Positions 16,850-25,433 of a stretch of DNA of 64,000 nucleotides are shown in pieces. Position 1 is the first letter of the stretch; every line of letters begins with the position of its first letter. The position numbers were made by a program, and so were the translations under genes. The notes beneath the pieces were generated by a model that had not been told where the DNA came from, made no database searches, and saw nothing but the letters and a program-made list of their open reading frames with translations. Origin of the DNA: Marivita sp. GX14005 (lineage in GTDB: Bacteria > Pseudomonadota > Alphaproteobacteria > Rhodobacterales > Rhodobacteraceae). The stretch is taken from the NCBI RefSeq assembly GCF_023370775.1, contig NZ_JAMCCQ010000002.1:722059-786058 (forward strand), read 5' to 3'.

Positions 16850-18396
16850 CGCCTTGCGCTTTCCATATCGAGGATCACGAGCTGAAGCGCGGCGCGCCGG
16901 GCCACGTCCTCCAATCCGAAACTGCGCAGGATGCGAATGGACTCGGTCAAATCGTCATGATTGCCCTCCGCGCCGCTGTCGAACCGTTCGAGCGCAATCA
17001 GAAGCGCTTCCCCGATCCGGTCCTGCGCAGCCATGCTGGCAATATCTGAGGGCAGGTCCGCGGCTCTCGTCCAGCCCTGTGCAAGCGCGGTCGCGTAGGG
17101 CAAATCCGGCAAATATCCATCCGGTGCGCCGCGGGCGATGCCCGCCAGAAAGGCGAGCGTTGCATCGTCGCTTTGCGCCAATCCGTGCGCCGCGGCTTCA
17201 TACCCATCCGACAGAAGACCGGCGAAACCGGCAATCCGCGCGGCACGCCCGGCAAGCGGCATATCCTGCAACCGGTCCGCGAAGAGGTTGGAGAAGGGCA
17301 CCAGCAACCCGGCGCTGCGCATCTGCGGCCAGACCTTTTCCAGAGCGACGGAAATCTTGCCCGCATCTTGCGTCTCCAGCGCAGCCTCGAAACGCTGTAG
17401 CGCCTCGACACGGTCCCAGATGCCACCAGACGCCGCGCGCATCTGGTCGGTATAGACGCCAAGAAGCTGGTTGCCGTCGATGGCACCGGCCCGCGCCAGC
17501 CGCTCCGCCGCTTGCAACTGCGCCCGCCAGCCCGAATCGCCGCTCAGCTCGACCACGGCGAAGGGCAGGGGCAGCGGTGCGGTCGGCAGCGCCTCTCCGA
17601 TCGCCTCGAACAGCCGGAACTGCAGCGGGCTCGGACGCACGGGCGGTCGCAAAGGACGCGCTTCTTCGGCATATTCGGGATCGAGGAACCGCAGCAGCAA
17701 TTCACTGTCGCGCCCGTTCAGATGGCCCAGCGCATGGCCGGTCTGGTAAATCGTCATCGCGCGCGGATAATCGCCGCCGCGCGTCGCGCACCAGATGCGC
17801 GCCGCCAGATCGCGGCTCAGGCGCGGGCGCGCGTTGAGCATCCGGCAAAGCGCGTCGTCGGAACCCGTCAGCAGGGCCAGATCGAAGGCGAGCGAGAAAA
17901 GCTCCGGCGTCAGCGGTCCGACCCGGTCCAGCAGCGCCTCGGCCGGTGCGACAAGCCCATGATCGTAAAGCGCGGCAACCCGGGCCCGAAGCAGCGCCGT
18001 TCCGTCACCGCCCGCAGGCGGCACGGCCTCGGCCAGCAGCAGCGTATGATAGAGCGAATCGAGCGCCGGCACCGAGGGCGCGCGCCCTTGCAGCCGTTCG
18101 ATCAGATCGATCAGCCGCGCCTCCGAACTGCCCCGCCAGAGCGTTTGCGGCAATCCGGTGACAGAGGTCGGCAAAAGCCCCGCGCCGCCGATCTCGGGCG
18201 CGCCGAGCGGGCGCGAATCGACCTTCGGCACCGCCGCGCTCTGCGCCACCGGAGGCTCGAAGGCGCGCGGCGCGATGGTCACGGCGGGTGTGACATCCCG
18301 CTGCATCGTCAACCAGTCGATCGCCGAAAGCGGCGCGTCCTGCGCGCTGGCAGCCGAGGTCATCCCGGCCGCGATCAAGAAAGCTCTAATCCGCAT
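16846..18396 (-). CDS. exported protein of unknown function
   Basis: A 516-residue protein with a signal peptide (RAFLIAAGMTSAASAQ, cleavage near residue 18) and otherwise rich in alanine, leucine and arginine, with helix-forming stretches such as ARVAALYDHGLVAPAEALLDR that look like helical solenoid repeats. I do not recognise a catalytic motif. It is coupled to xerD by a 4-bp overlap and to the upstream 49-residue gene by an 11-bp overlap, so the three form one operon divergent from aroK. Confidence 0.75.
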   Translation of the reverse strand: MRIRAFLIAAGMTSAASAQDAPLSAIDWLTMQRDVTPAVTIAPRAFEPPVAQSAAVPKVDSRPLGAPEIGGAGLLPTSVTGLPQTLWRGSSEARLIDLIERLQGRAPSVPALDSLYHTLLLAEAVPPAGGDGTALLRARVAALYDHGLVAPAEALLDRVGPLTPELFSLAFDLALLTGSDDALCRMLNARPRLSRDLAARIWCATRGGDYPRAMTIYQTGHALGHLNGRDSELLLRFLDPEYAEEARPLRPPVRPSPLQFRLFEAIGEALPTAPLPLPFAVVELSGDSGWRAQLQAAERLARAGAIDGNQLLGVYTDQMRAASGGIWDRVEALQRFEAALETQDAGKISVALEKVWPQMRSAGLLVPFSNLFADRLQDMPLAGRAARIAGFAGLLSDGYEAAAHGLAQSDDATLAFLAGIARGAPDGYLPDLPYATALAQGWTRAADLPSDIASMAAQDRIGEALLIALERFDSGAEGNHDDLTESIRILRSFGLEDVARRAALQLVILDMESARR

Positions 18397-18535
18397 CCAA
18401 CGTCACAGGCTGCCTGATTTCGGTCTGCGGAGGCGAGAAATCCGCGCCGAAAAACGGCCCGACATACGCATAGGCCACCAGCGCCACCGCACCGATGATC
18501 GCCAGGTAAATCAACCACTTCAGAATCCGCCCCAC
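18386..18535 (-). CDS. small single-pass membrane protein
   Basis: A 49-residue product from a GTG at 18535, preceded by GAGGG. It has one membrane segment (ILKWLIYLAIIGAVALVAYAYV) and a short hydrophilic tail that ends TEIRQPVTLDAD. The frame extends further upstream, but the longer version has no sensible N-terminus. It overlaps the next gene by 11 bp. Function is unknown; its support comes from the ribosome site, the membrane helix and the operon-like spacing. Confidence 0.6.
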   Translation of the reverse strand: MGRILKWLIYLAIIGAVALVAYAYVGPFFGADFSPPQTEIRQPVTLDAD

Positions 18536-18666
18536 GAAACCCTCGCCTGCCTTGTCTGTTTTTTTGCAACTTATAACTGGCAATTCCAACAATATCACGT
18601 CATTCAACCGATCACGCCGGAAAATTGGCGGCACTTGGCCGACACTGCGGAACATCACGGGCGCGA

Positions 18667-19215
18667 ATGCAGTCGAGACTGAAAAAAACGGTTGTCTTGG
18701 TGGGCATGATGGGGGCGGGGAAAACCGCCGTCGGCAAGGCGCTGGCGGCAGCATTGCATGCGCCATTTATCGATTCGGATGCCGAGATCGAAAAAGCCGC
18801 CAACATGACGATCCCCGAGATCTTCGCCCGCGACGGAGAGCCGTTCTTTCGGCGCAAGGAACGTCAGGTGATCTCCCGCCTGCTGAGCTCGGAAAGCTGC
18901 ATCCTCTCCACCGGAGGCGGTGCGTTTCTCGCGCCCGAGAACCGCACCATCATTTCCGCCAAGGGCGTGTCGGTCTGGCTCGATGCCGATCTCGACCTGC
19001 TCTGGAGCCGCGTGAAGCACAAGGATACCCGGCCGTTGCTGCGCGTGCCCGATCCATATGCCGCGCTTGACCGAATCTTTAAGGAGCGCGTTCCGATCTA
19101 CGCCAAGGCCGATATAAGCGTCCGGTCCGAACCCGGCCTGTCGATCGACGATATGGCTGGCCGCGTCATCGCCGCGCTGCGCAGCCGCCCCGATGTGCTC
19201 AAGGAGCCCGCATGA
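18667..19215 (+). CDS. aroK: shikimate kinase
   Basis: A 182-residue P-loop kinase that phosphorylates shikimate in the aromatic amino-acid pathway. Motifs are Walker A GMMGAGKTAVG, DSDAEIE for shikimate/magnesium, the FFRRKERQVI arginine region, and STGGGAFL. The ATG at 18667 gives a short basic N-terminus before the P-loop; a TTG at 18625 is less likely. It overlaps aroB by 4 bp (ATGA). Confidence 0.95.
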   Translation: MQSRLKKTVVLVGMMGAGKTAVGKALAAALHAPFIDSDAEIEKAANMTIPEIFARDGEPFFRRKERQVISRLLSSESCILSTGGGAFLAPENRTIISAKGVSVWLDADLDLLWSRVKHKDTRPLLRVPDPYAALDRIFKERVPIYAKADISVRSEPGLSIDDMAGRVIAALRSRPDVLKEPA

Positions 19216-20339
19216 TCCAGACCGTCCACGTCCCGCTTCCGGGCCGCGCCTATGACGTCCGCATTGGTCCCGATCTCCTCGCCCGTGCCGGCGCGGAAAT
19301 CGCCCCCCATCTCGCGCGCCCCCGGGTCGCCGTCGTCACCGATGCCCATGTCGCCGATTTGCATCTGCCGGCGCTCGAACGGGCGCTTTCGGCCGAGGGG
19401 ATCGCGTCGGTCAGCCTGACCCTGCCGGCGGGAGAGGCGACGAAATCCTGGCCCCATTTCACGCGCTGCGTCGAATGGCTGCTCGATCAGCAGGTCGAAC
19501 GCCGTGACGTGGTCATCGCACTGGGCGGCGGCGTGATCGGCGATCTCGTCGGCTTCGCCGCCGCCGTCCTGCGCCGCGGCGTGCGTTTCGTGCAGGTGCC
19601 GACCTCGCTGCTTGCCCAGGTGGACAGCTCCGTCGGCGGCAAGACGGGGATCAACGCACCGCAGGGCAAGAACCTGATCGGCGCGTTCCACCAGCCCGCT
19701 CTGGTGCTGGCCGATATCTCTGTCCTGCAAAGCCTGACCGACCGCGATTTCCTCGCCGGCATGGGCGAGGTGGTGAAATACGGCCTTCTGGGCGATGAGC
19801 GCTTTTTCGAATGGCAGGAACGTCATGCCGAGGATCTCAAGACCCGCGATCCGGGTGCGCTCGGTCACGCCGTGCGCCGGTCGGTCGAGATGAAAGCGGA
19901 TATCGTGCTGCGCGATGAAACTGAACAGGGCGACCGCGCGCTTCTCAATCTCGGCCACACTTTCTGTCATGCTCTCGAAGCCGCGACCGGCTATTCGAAC
20001 CGCCTGCTGCATGGCGAGGGCGTTGCCATCGGCTGCACACTGGCCTTCGATCTTTCCGCGCAACTCGGCCTCTGCGCGCAGGAAGACCCCAGCCGCCTGC
20101 GCGCGCTGTTGGCGCAGACGGGCATGGCCGCGAGCGTCGGCGATATCGACGGCGATCTGCCGGATGCACAAACCCTGCTCGACTTGATGAAACAGGACAA
20201 GAAGGTCGTGGATGGCAAGCTGACCTTCATCCTCGCCCGCGCCATCGGAGAGGCCTTCATGACCTCAGATGTCCCGCAGGACGCCGTCGAACAGCTCCTG
20301 GAGGATGCGCTCGCCGCGCGCTCCCTTTCTTCTTGCTGA
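19212..20339 (+). CDS. aroB: 3-dehydroquinate synthase
   Basis: A 375-residue NAD- and metal-dependent enzyme converting DAHP to 3-dehydroquinate. Motifs are ALGGGVIGDLVGFAAA for NAD, QVPTSLLAQVDSSVGGKTGIN, and metal-ligand regions MGEVVKYG and LNLGHTFCHALE. The last residues (about LSSC) and the stop codon lie inside a dispersed repeat (family A), so the C-terminus may have been altered by that element. It follows aroK as an operon, as is common in bacteria. Confidence 0.95.
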   Translation: MIQTVHVPLPGRAYDVRIGPDLLARAGAEIAPHLARPRVAVVTDAHVADLHLPALERALSAEGIASVSLTLPAGEATKSWPHFTRCVEWLLDQQVERRDVVIALGGGVIGDLVGFAAAVLRRGVRFVQVPTSLLAQVDSSVGGKTGINAPQGKNLIGAFHQPALVLADISVLQSLTDRDFLAGMGEVVKYGLLGDERFFEWQERHAEDLKTRDPGALGHAVRRSVEMKADIVLRDETEQGDRALLNLGHTFCHALEAATGYSNRLLHGEGVAIGCTLAFDLSAQLGLCAQEDPSRLRALLAQTGMAASVGDIDGDLPDAQTLLDLMKQDKKVVDGKLTFILARAIGEAFMTSDVPQDAVEQLLEDALAARSLSSC

Positions 20340-20375
20340 AAATATCCCGGGGGGTCCGGGGGGCTGGCCCCCCGG
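20325..20375 (+). repeat. dispersed element family A, copy overlapping the aroB stop
   Basis: A CTTTCTTCTTG run, AAAATATC, a G-run, then the hairpin CCGGGGGG-CTGG-CCCCCCGG (20356-20375). The T-rich half encodes the last residues and stop of aroB. The hairpin lies between convergent aroB and ssb and could stop transcription from either side, though no U-tract follows. Confidence 0.75.
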
Positions 20376-20414
20376 TGCCGGCGAAATCATCTCGGTCTGC
20401 TGCAGGCTGAGCGA

Positions 20415-20915
20415 CTAGAACGGAATCTCGTCATCGATGTCACGCGCTGGCGCGCGCGCCGGTCCGCCGCCACCGCCCGAGCCGCCATAGTCGCCGCCGC
20501 CATAATCCCCGCCGTAGTCGCTGCCCGAGCCGCCCCCGCCATAGGTGCTGCCGCCACCGCCATCGCGGCTGTCGAGGAAGGTCAACTCGCCGGCATAGGG
20601 CCGCAGCACGACTTCCGTGCTGTAACGATCCTGGCCCGACTGATCCTGCCATTTGCGCGTCTCGAGCTTGCCCTCGATATAGACCTTGGAGCCCTTGCGC
20701 AGATATTGCTCGGCCAGGCGCGCGAGATTTTCGTTGAAAATCGCCACACTATGCCATTCGGTGCGCTCGCGCCGCTCCCCGGTATTGCGGTCCTTCCACG
20801 TCTCGGACGTGGCGACGCGCAAGTTGCACACCTTGCCGCCATTCTGAAACGTGCGCACCTCGGGGTCGCGCCCGAGATTGCCGATGATAATGACCTTGTT
20901 GACTGAACCGGCCAT
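20415..20915 (-). CDS. ssb: single-stranded DNA-binding protein
   Basis: A 166-residue SSB. The OB fold occupies about residues 1-110 ([18 protein letters not shown] and [15 protein letters not shown]); a glycine-rich linker of GGDYGG-type repeats follows; the tip is DIDDEIPF, the conserved docking site for replication and repair partners. I chose the ATG at 20915 because it gives the standard MAGSVNKV start and follows a G-rich ribosome site; the longer open frame has no support. Confidence 0.95.
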   Translation of the reverse strand: MAGSVNKVIIIGNLGRDPEVRTFQNGGKVCNLRVATSETWKDRNTGERRERTEWHSVAIFNENLARLAEQYLRKGSKVYIEGKLETRKWQDQSGQDRYSTEVVLRPYAGELTFLDSRDGGGGSTYGGGGSGSDYGGDYGGGDYGGSGGGGGPARAPARDIDDEIPF

Positions 20916-21020
20916 GCTGCCCCCGTTATTATCCAAATCCAAGCCGCCGGCGCGCCGCTTCCCGGCACGCCCGAACCTATGCCTTCGCGTTATATCAACA
21001 GCTATAGCTGAAGAAAGCCT

Positions 21021-21713
21021 TTAAGACGGCGCGGCGGTCCAGCGCCGTTCCAGCTTCTCCAGCGCCGCGACCCGCTCGTCGGTCTTGGGGTGCGACATGA
21101 GCCAGGCCGGAACCGCGCCGGAGCGGGCCTGCGTCAGCTTATCCAGCTTAGTGAACAGCGATTTCTGCGCATCGATCCCGATCCCGGCCTTGTGCAGAAG
21201 CGCCGCGGCATAGGCATCTGCCTCATATTCGTCCCCGCGCGACAGGCGCGCCGCGAGTAGCGTCGCCAGACCGTTCGCGATCCATACGCCGATTCCGGGC
21301 AGGAACCGCGAGAGCACCAGCGCCAGTGCCGTGCGCAGCGCGTTCTGACCGGAGAAATCGATCATCCGCCGCCGTGAATGACCCAGCGCGACATGCCCGA
21401 GCTCATGCGCGATCACGCTGGCAAGCTCCTCGCCAGTCACCTCGCCATTCTGATACTTTCGATAGAACCCGCGCGTGATGAAGATGCGCCCATCCGGCGC
21501 CGCCAGTCCGTTCACCGGATCGATCTCGTAGATATGCACCCGGATCCGCTCCAGATCGAGCGCCCGCGCCAGACGGTCCGTCAGCGCCTTGAGCCGTGGG
21601 TCGGCCAGCTCGGTCGATCGCGCATCGAGCTCGCGCTTCGTGCGCCAGACCGAGAAGTGATACATCGCCAGCGCGTACAGGATCGCCAGCAGGATCGGCG
21701 TGAATTTCAGCAT
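21021..21713 (-). CDS. M48 family metalloprotease
   Basis: A 230-residue membrane-anchored peptidase. One N-terminal hydrophobic segment (FTPILLAILYALAMYHF) is followed by a gluzincin domain with VIAHELGHVALGH, which carries the HExxH zinc site, and the third ligand in SRGDEYEADAYA. It ends with SHPKTDERVAAL, typical of M48 HtpX/BepA-like enzymes. It probably acts in the periplasm on envelope proteins; the substrate is not known. Confidence 0.88.
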   Translation of the reverse strand: MLKFTPILLAILYALAMYHFSVWRTKRELDARSTELADPRLKALTDRLARALDLERIRVHIYEIDPVNGLAAPDGRIFITRGFYRKYQNGEVTGEELASVIAHELGHVALGHSRRRMIDFSGQNALRTALALVLSRFLPGIGVWIANGLATLLAARLSRGDEYEADAYAAALLHKAGIGIDAQKSLFTKLDKLTQARSGAVPAWLMSHPKTDERVAALEKLERRWTAAPS

Positions 21714-21785
21714 GGTCCAGATATGGGGTGTGCCGCGCCGCAGGGCAAGCGCGCCGCCTGCCGGCGGCGCGCTTTTCGATGGAGA

Positions 21786-22217
21786 TCAGCTTTCGAGCGT
21801 CGCATCCATCGTGATCTTCGCAGCCTTGAGCAGCTTCGAGACCGGACAATTTTCCTTGGCTGTGTTCGCCGCCTCGTGAAAATCCTCATCGCTGATACCG
21901 GGAATTTTCGCTCTCAGGTCGAGGTGAACCGCCGTTATCGCAAATCCCTCGCCCTGTTCTTCCAGCGAAACCGTGGCCTTCGTATCGATATCTTCGGCCA
22001 CCGCCTCATAATTGTTCAGGATCATCGACAGCGCCATCGAAAAGCACCCGGCATGCGCCGCGCCGATCAATTCCTCGGGATTGGTCCCCGGCTGATCCTC
22101 GAAACGGGTGTTGAACCCGTAAGGCTGGTTCTCGAGCGCGCCCGATTGCGTCGAGATCTTGCCCCTGCCGTCCTTCAGCCCGCCGGACCAATGCGCGGAT
22201 GCGGTTTTCTTGATCAT
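21786..22217 (-). CDS. OsmC/Ohr family peroxiredoxin (OsmC type)
   Basis: A 143-residue protein with the OsmC signature NPEELIGAAHAGCFSMALS, carrying the first active cysteine, and a second cysteine in TAKENCPVSKLL. Such proteins reduce organic hydroperoxides. The start was set at the ATG at 22217, which gives the usual IKKTASAHWSG N-terminus; AAGGACGGGG lies just upstream. Confidence 0.9.
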   Translation of the reverse strand: MIKKTASAHWSGGLKDGRGKISTQSGALENQPYGFNTRFEDQPGTNPEELIGAAHAGCFSMALSMILNNYEAVAEDIDTKATVSLEEQGEGFAITAVHLDLRAKIPGISDEDFHEAANTAKENCPVSKLLKAAKITMDATLES

Positions 22218-22308
22218 AGCCCCGTCCTTTCCTTGGGTGAACTCGCAAGGGAAACCGGCGCCGGAGCGATGCGGTTCCACGCGGCCCGCCCTTTTCGCCG
22301 CATCGGCA

Positions 22309-23493
22309 CTACCGCGCCAGCGCCGCGATCCCGCGCGCGAGGCCATCCAGCGTCATCGGCACCATCGCATCCTCGAAAATCTCGCGAATCATCCCGATGG
22401 ATTGCGTGTAGGGCCATTGCGCCTCGGGCACCGGATTGATCCACAGATGCGACGGCCATTGCAGCCGCGCACGCTCCAGCCAGACCTGTCCGGGCTCCGG
22501 ATTCCAATGCTCGTTCGCACCTCCGGCAAAGGCGATCTCGTAGGGCGACATGCTGGCATCGCCGACAAAGATGCACCTGTAATCGGCGCCATAGGTGTTC
22601 AGCACCTCGCGCGTGGGCACCTGCGCGTCCCAGCGCCGGCGATTATCGCGCCAGACGCCTTCGTAAAGACAGTTGTGGAAATAGAAATGCTCCAGATGCT
22701 TGAACTCGGCCCGCGCGGCCGAAAACAGCTCCTCGACGATCCTGACATGGGCATCCATCGATCCGCCCACGTCCAGAAACAGGATGACCTTGACCGCGTT
22801 GCGACGCTCCGGCCGGGTTTTAACGTCGAGATAGCCGTGCTCCGCCGTCGCGCGGATCGTGCCTTGAAGATCAAGCTCGTCCGCGGCCCCGTCACGCGCC
22901 CAGCGGCGCAAACGCTTCAGCGCGATCTTGATGTTGCGCGTACCAAGCTCCCGACTGTCGTCGAGATTGCGGAACTCCCGCCTGTCCCAGACCTTGACCG
23001 CCCGGCGATGCCGGCTCTCCTGCTGCCCGATCCGCACACCCTCGGGATTATAGCCATACGCCCCGAAAGGCGAGGTACCGGCCGTTCCGATCCACTTGCT
23101 CCCGCCCTGATGACGCCCCTGCTGCTCCCTGAGCCGGTCTTTCAGCGTCTCCATCAGCTTGTCGAACCCGCCAAGCGCCTCGACCTCGGCCTGTTCCTCC
23201 GCGCTCAGATGCGTCTCGGCCAGCTTGCGCAACCATTCTTCCGGCAGATCGAGCGCCTCCAGAACCTGCTCGCTGCCGATCCGGTCCAGCCCTTCGAAGC
23301 TCTCGGCGAAGGCGCGGTCGAAGCGGTCGATATGCCGCTCGTCCTTCACCATGGCGCTGCGCGCAAGGTAATAGAACGCCTCCGGATCATAGGTCACCAG
23401 CCCCGCGCGCATCGCGGCGAGAAACTCCAGATACTCGCGCAGGGAGACCGGAACACCCGTCCTGCGCAACGCCTCGAAAAACGGAACGAACAT
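22309..23493 (-). CDS. VWA domain protein, CoxE type
   Basis: A 394-residue protein with an N-terminal helical region (VSLREYLEFLAAM) and a C-terminal von Willebrand A domain. The metal site reads FLDVGGSMDAH (near residue 244), with DASMSPYEI further on. CoxE-like proteins work with MoxR-type AAA+ ATPases as chaperone pairs for metalloenzymes or complexes. The likely partner, a MoxR ATPase, lies 3 kb away on the same strand with three genes between. The client is unknown. Confidence 0.85.
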   Translation of the reverse strand: MFVPFFEALRRTGVPVSLREYLEFLAAMRAGLVTYDPEAFYYLARSAMVKDERHIDRFDRAFAESFEGLDRIGSEQVLEALDLPEEWLRKLAETHLSAEEQAEVEALGGFDKLMETLKDRLREQQGRHQGGSKWIGTAGTSPFGAYGYNPEGVRIGQQESRHRRAVKVWDRREFRNLDDSRELGTRNIKIALKRLRRWARDGAADELDLQGTIRATAEHGYLDVKTRPERRNAVKVILFLDVGGSMDAHVRIVEELFSAARAEFKHLEHFYFHNCLYEGVWRDNRRRWDAQVPTREVLNTYGADYRCIFVGDASMSPYEIAFAGGANEHWNPEPGQVWLERARLQWPSHLWINPVPEAQWPYTQSIGMIREIFEDAMVPMTLDGLARGIAALAR

Positions 23494-23537
23494 GCGCGAT
23501 ACCTAGCAACGCCAAACCGCCGGGGCCAGCGGTCCTG

Positions 23538-23586
23538 CCTTCTTCGTTTCATAAATATCTCGGGAGTTTGAGGGCAGAGCCCTCAA
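23538..23586 (+). repeat. dispersed element family A with hairpin
   Basis: CCTTCTTCGTTTCATAAATATCTCGGG-type sequence followed by TTGAGGGC-AGA-GCCCTCAA (23568-23586). It lies between the VWA gene and the stop of the small membrane gene at 23591, so it can act as the end of the upstream minus-strand transcript. The hairpin arms differ from the G/C-run version but are fully paired. Confidence 0.7.
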
Positions 23587-23590
23587 GTTC

Positions 23591-23758
23591 TCAAAGAACG
23601 AGTTTCTCGATCGCGATGGTCAGGATGAGACCCAGCAGCGAAAAGAGGATCGCGTAGACCGCCCCGTATTGCAGCATATCGGCGCGGTTGCCCTTGCGCC
23701 GCCGCGCGGTCAGCGCGCCGAAGATGGCTCCGAAGATGGCCCCGGCGATGACGATCAT
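23591..23758 (-). CDS. small two-segment membrane protein
   Basis: A 55-residue product with two hydrophobic segments (IVIAGAIFGAIFGAL and YAILFSLLGLILTIAI) separated by a basic loop (ARRRKGNR). Its ATG overlaps the stop of the DUF2927 gene (ATGA), which supports co-translation. No family is recognised. Confidence 0.7.
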   Translation of the reverse strand: MIVIAGAIFGAIFGALTARRRKGNRADMLQYGAVYAILFSLLGLILTIAIEKLVL

Positions 23759-25131
23759 GACCTGTCCCTGTTCCTGCTCAGCGGATTGAGCGCGCCGATC
23801 TCGCGCAGCTTCGCGCGGACGGCCCAACCCGGGCCGAACCCGTAGCGCGCCCAACCAAGACTGTCCAGACGCACATCCGCCCCTTCCGACGCGCGCCCCG
23901 ACAAATCGAGCGCTTCGGCCCGAAGCATCAGCAGCGTCGACAGCAGCGCCGCATTCTCATGCCGGGCCGCCAGATCGATCGCGCCGCTCGTCAGGTGCAA
24001 GGCCCGCTCCGGCGCGTTGTCCGCCAATGCGAACGCCGCCAGCTGCGCCGCGACATAGGCGCGATGCAGCCGCGTCTCGGGTGTGAGCGCGAAATAATGA
24101 TCGGCCCTGAGGAACTGCTCGCGCGCCGCCTCGGGACGGTTTGCCTGCAGGATACGGCCCATCGCGTAATGCGAAAACCCGCGCCGGTGGTCCTGCCATC
24201 CCATCGCCGAGGCGATGCCGAGCGCTTCGGTTGCCGCCCGTCGCCGCGCCCCGGCAGATGCGCCCGGACCGAGCGCGGTCTGCACCGCCTCGATCCAGGG
24301 CCGGGGCGTGCGCACCGCCCGCCGTGCGGCCAGCCCCTCGCCGGCGGGATTGAGCCGCGCCAGGATGCCCGGAATCCGCGCGCGCACTTCGCCCGGGCGC
24401 ATCCCGTTGCGCAGCGCCGGATCGTAATAGGCGCGCAGGATGAGCATGTCATAGCCCGTCAACACTGTATGGACATTGTCGTCATTGAAGACCGACGACG
24501 GCAGCCGATAAAGATCGTTGAGCGGCCCCAGCGCCTGTGCGAGCTCTTCATGCAGGCAATCGCGCGCCTCCTGCGGGCTGGCATCGTTGGGAAGGAAAAT
24601 CGCCAGCCGCGTGCGGGCCTCGATATGGCTCCAGCTGACCTGCCGACTGCGCCTCGCGCGGCGGTATTCGCGCAGGTTTGTCACGTTCGGCACAACGAAA
24701 CAGGCCGCCTGCGGCAGAACGCGCCGGATCTCGGCCCGGCTGACAGCATTGATCGTGATATTCGCCGCGTTGCCGCCGGTCGCGCGAATGTCGATCCCCG
24801 CTTCGCTGCGCAGCCGGTGCAGCAACCGGTCCAGATCGCGCGGCACCGATGCCGGCGCCTCGCCGACAAGCCGCACCGTGATCGGCCCCTCGAACCTTGT
24901 GAAAAGATCGAGCGGACGCCCGGATTCGAGGCTCAGCGCAAGATCCATGAAATCGCGCGCCAGATCGGCGTTGGACAGCCGCACCGGCTCTGTGCGCGGC
25001 ACCGAAAAGAGTTTCATCGGCGGCAATCCCGGATCCATGACGGCGGCGCGCGTGGCCGGCGCGGACGGTGTGATCGGCATACAGGCATTGAGCACCAGCG
25101 CGAGCGGCAACAGCGCGCGGCGCCATCGCAT
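23755..25131 (-). CDS. DUF2927 lipoprotein
   Basis: A 458-residue protein. It begins with a lipoprotein signal (RRALLPLALVLNAC, lipidated Cys near residue 18). The body has DLARDFMDLALSLESGR and later CLHEELAQALGPLNDLYRLPSSVFNDDN, the DUF2927 core, which contains an HEE motif like that of zinc peptidases. The C-terminal half is helical and repeat-like. Function unknown; the HEELAQ motif makes a metallopeptidase-like fold possible. I prefer the ATG at 25131; an ATG at 25194 would put extra residues before the lipoprotein signal. Confidence 0.8.
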   Translation of the reverse strand: MRWRRALLPLALVLNACMPITPSAPATRAAVMDPGLPPMKLFSVPRTEPVRLSNADLARDFMDLALSLESGRPLDLFTRFEGPITVRLVGEAPASVPRDLDRLLHRLRSEAGIDIRATGGNAANITINAVSRAEIRRVLPQAACFVVPNVTNLREYRRARRSRQVSWSHIEARTRLAIFLPNDASPQEARDCLHEELAQALGPLNDLYRLPSSVFNDDNVHTVLTGYDMLILRAYYDPALRNGMRPGEVRARIPGILARLNPAGEGLAARRAVRTPRPWIEAVQTALGPGASAGARRRAATEALGIASAMGWQDHRRGFSHYAMGRILQANRPEAAREQFLRADHYFALTPETRLHRAYVAAQLAAFALADNAPERALHLTSGAIDLAARHENAALLSTLLMLRAEALDLSGRASEGADVRLDSLGWARYGFGPGWAVRAKLREIGALNPLSRNRDRS

Positions 25132-25433
25132 GCGGGCGGGCGCAGAGTAGGATGGCCTGCCGGTGCTGCACAGGGAAAGATCGGTTCGGGACATGGGTAA
25201 CGCTTGCCTGCTCCGTGCGGTCGGTTCTTGTGATCCGCGATTTATGTGTCCTCTGCCGGGCGAGCTTAGGGCGAAATCATGCTTTATGGCCAGCGCGATC
25301 GGCCCCGCCGCCGCATGTATGCCGGATCTTGCGAAAACCGGCTGAAAACACGAGCGAAAACAGGCGGAAAAGGCGGTGCAAATCGGCAACATTCCCCTCG
25401 CCTTGCGGCATCAAACCGGATAACCCGCTGTCC

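Noticed and set aside
20356..20375. Long G/C hairpin as a simple intrinsic terminator
   Set aside because: There is no T-run; the same sequence recurs elsewhere with its T-rich partner, so it is better treated as a repeat element with a possible terminator role.
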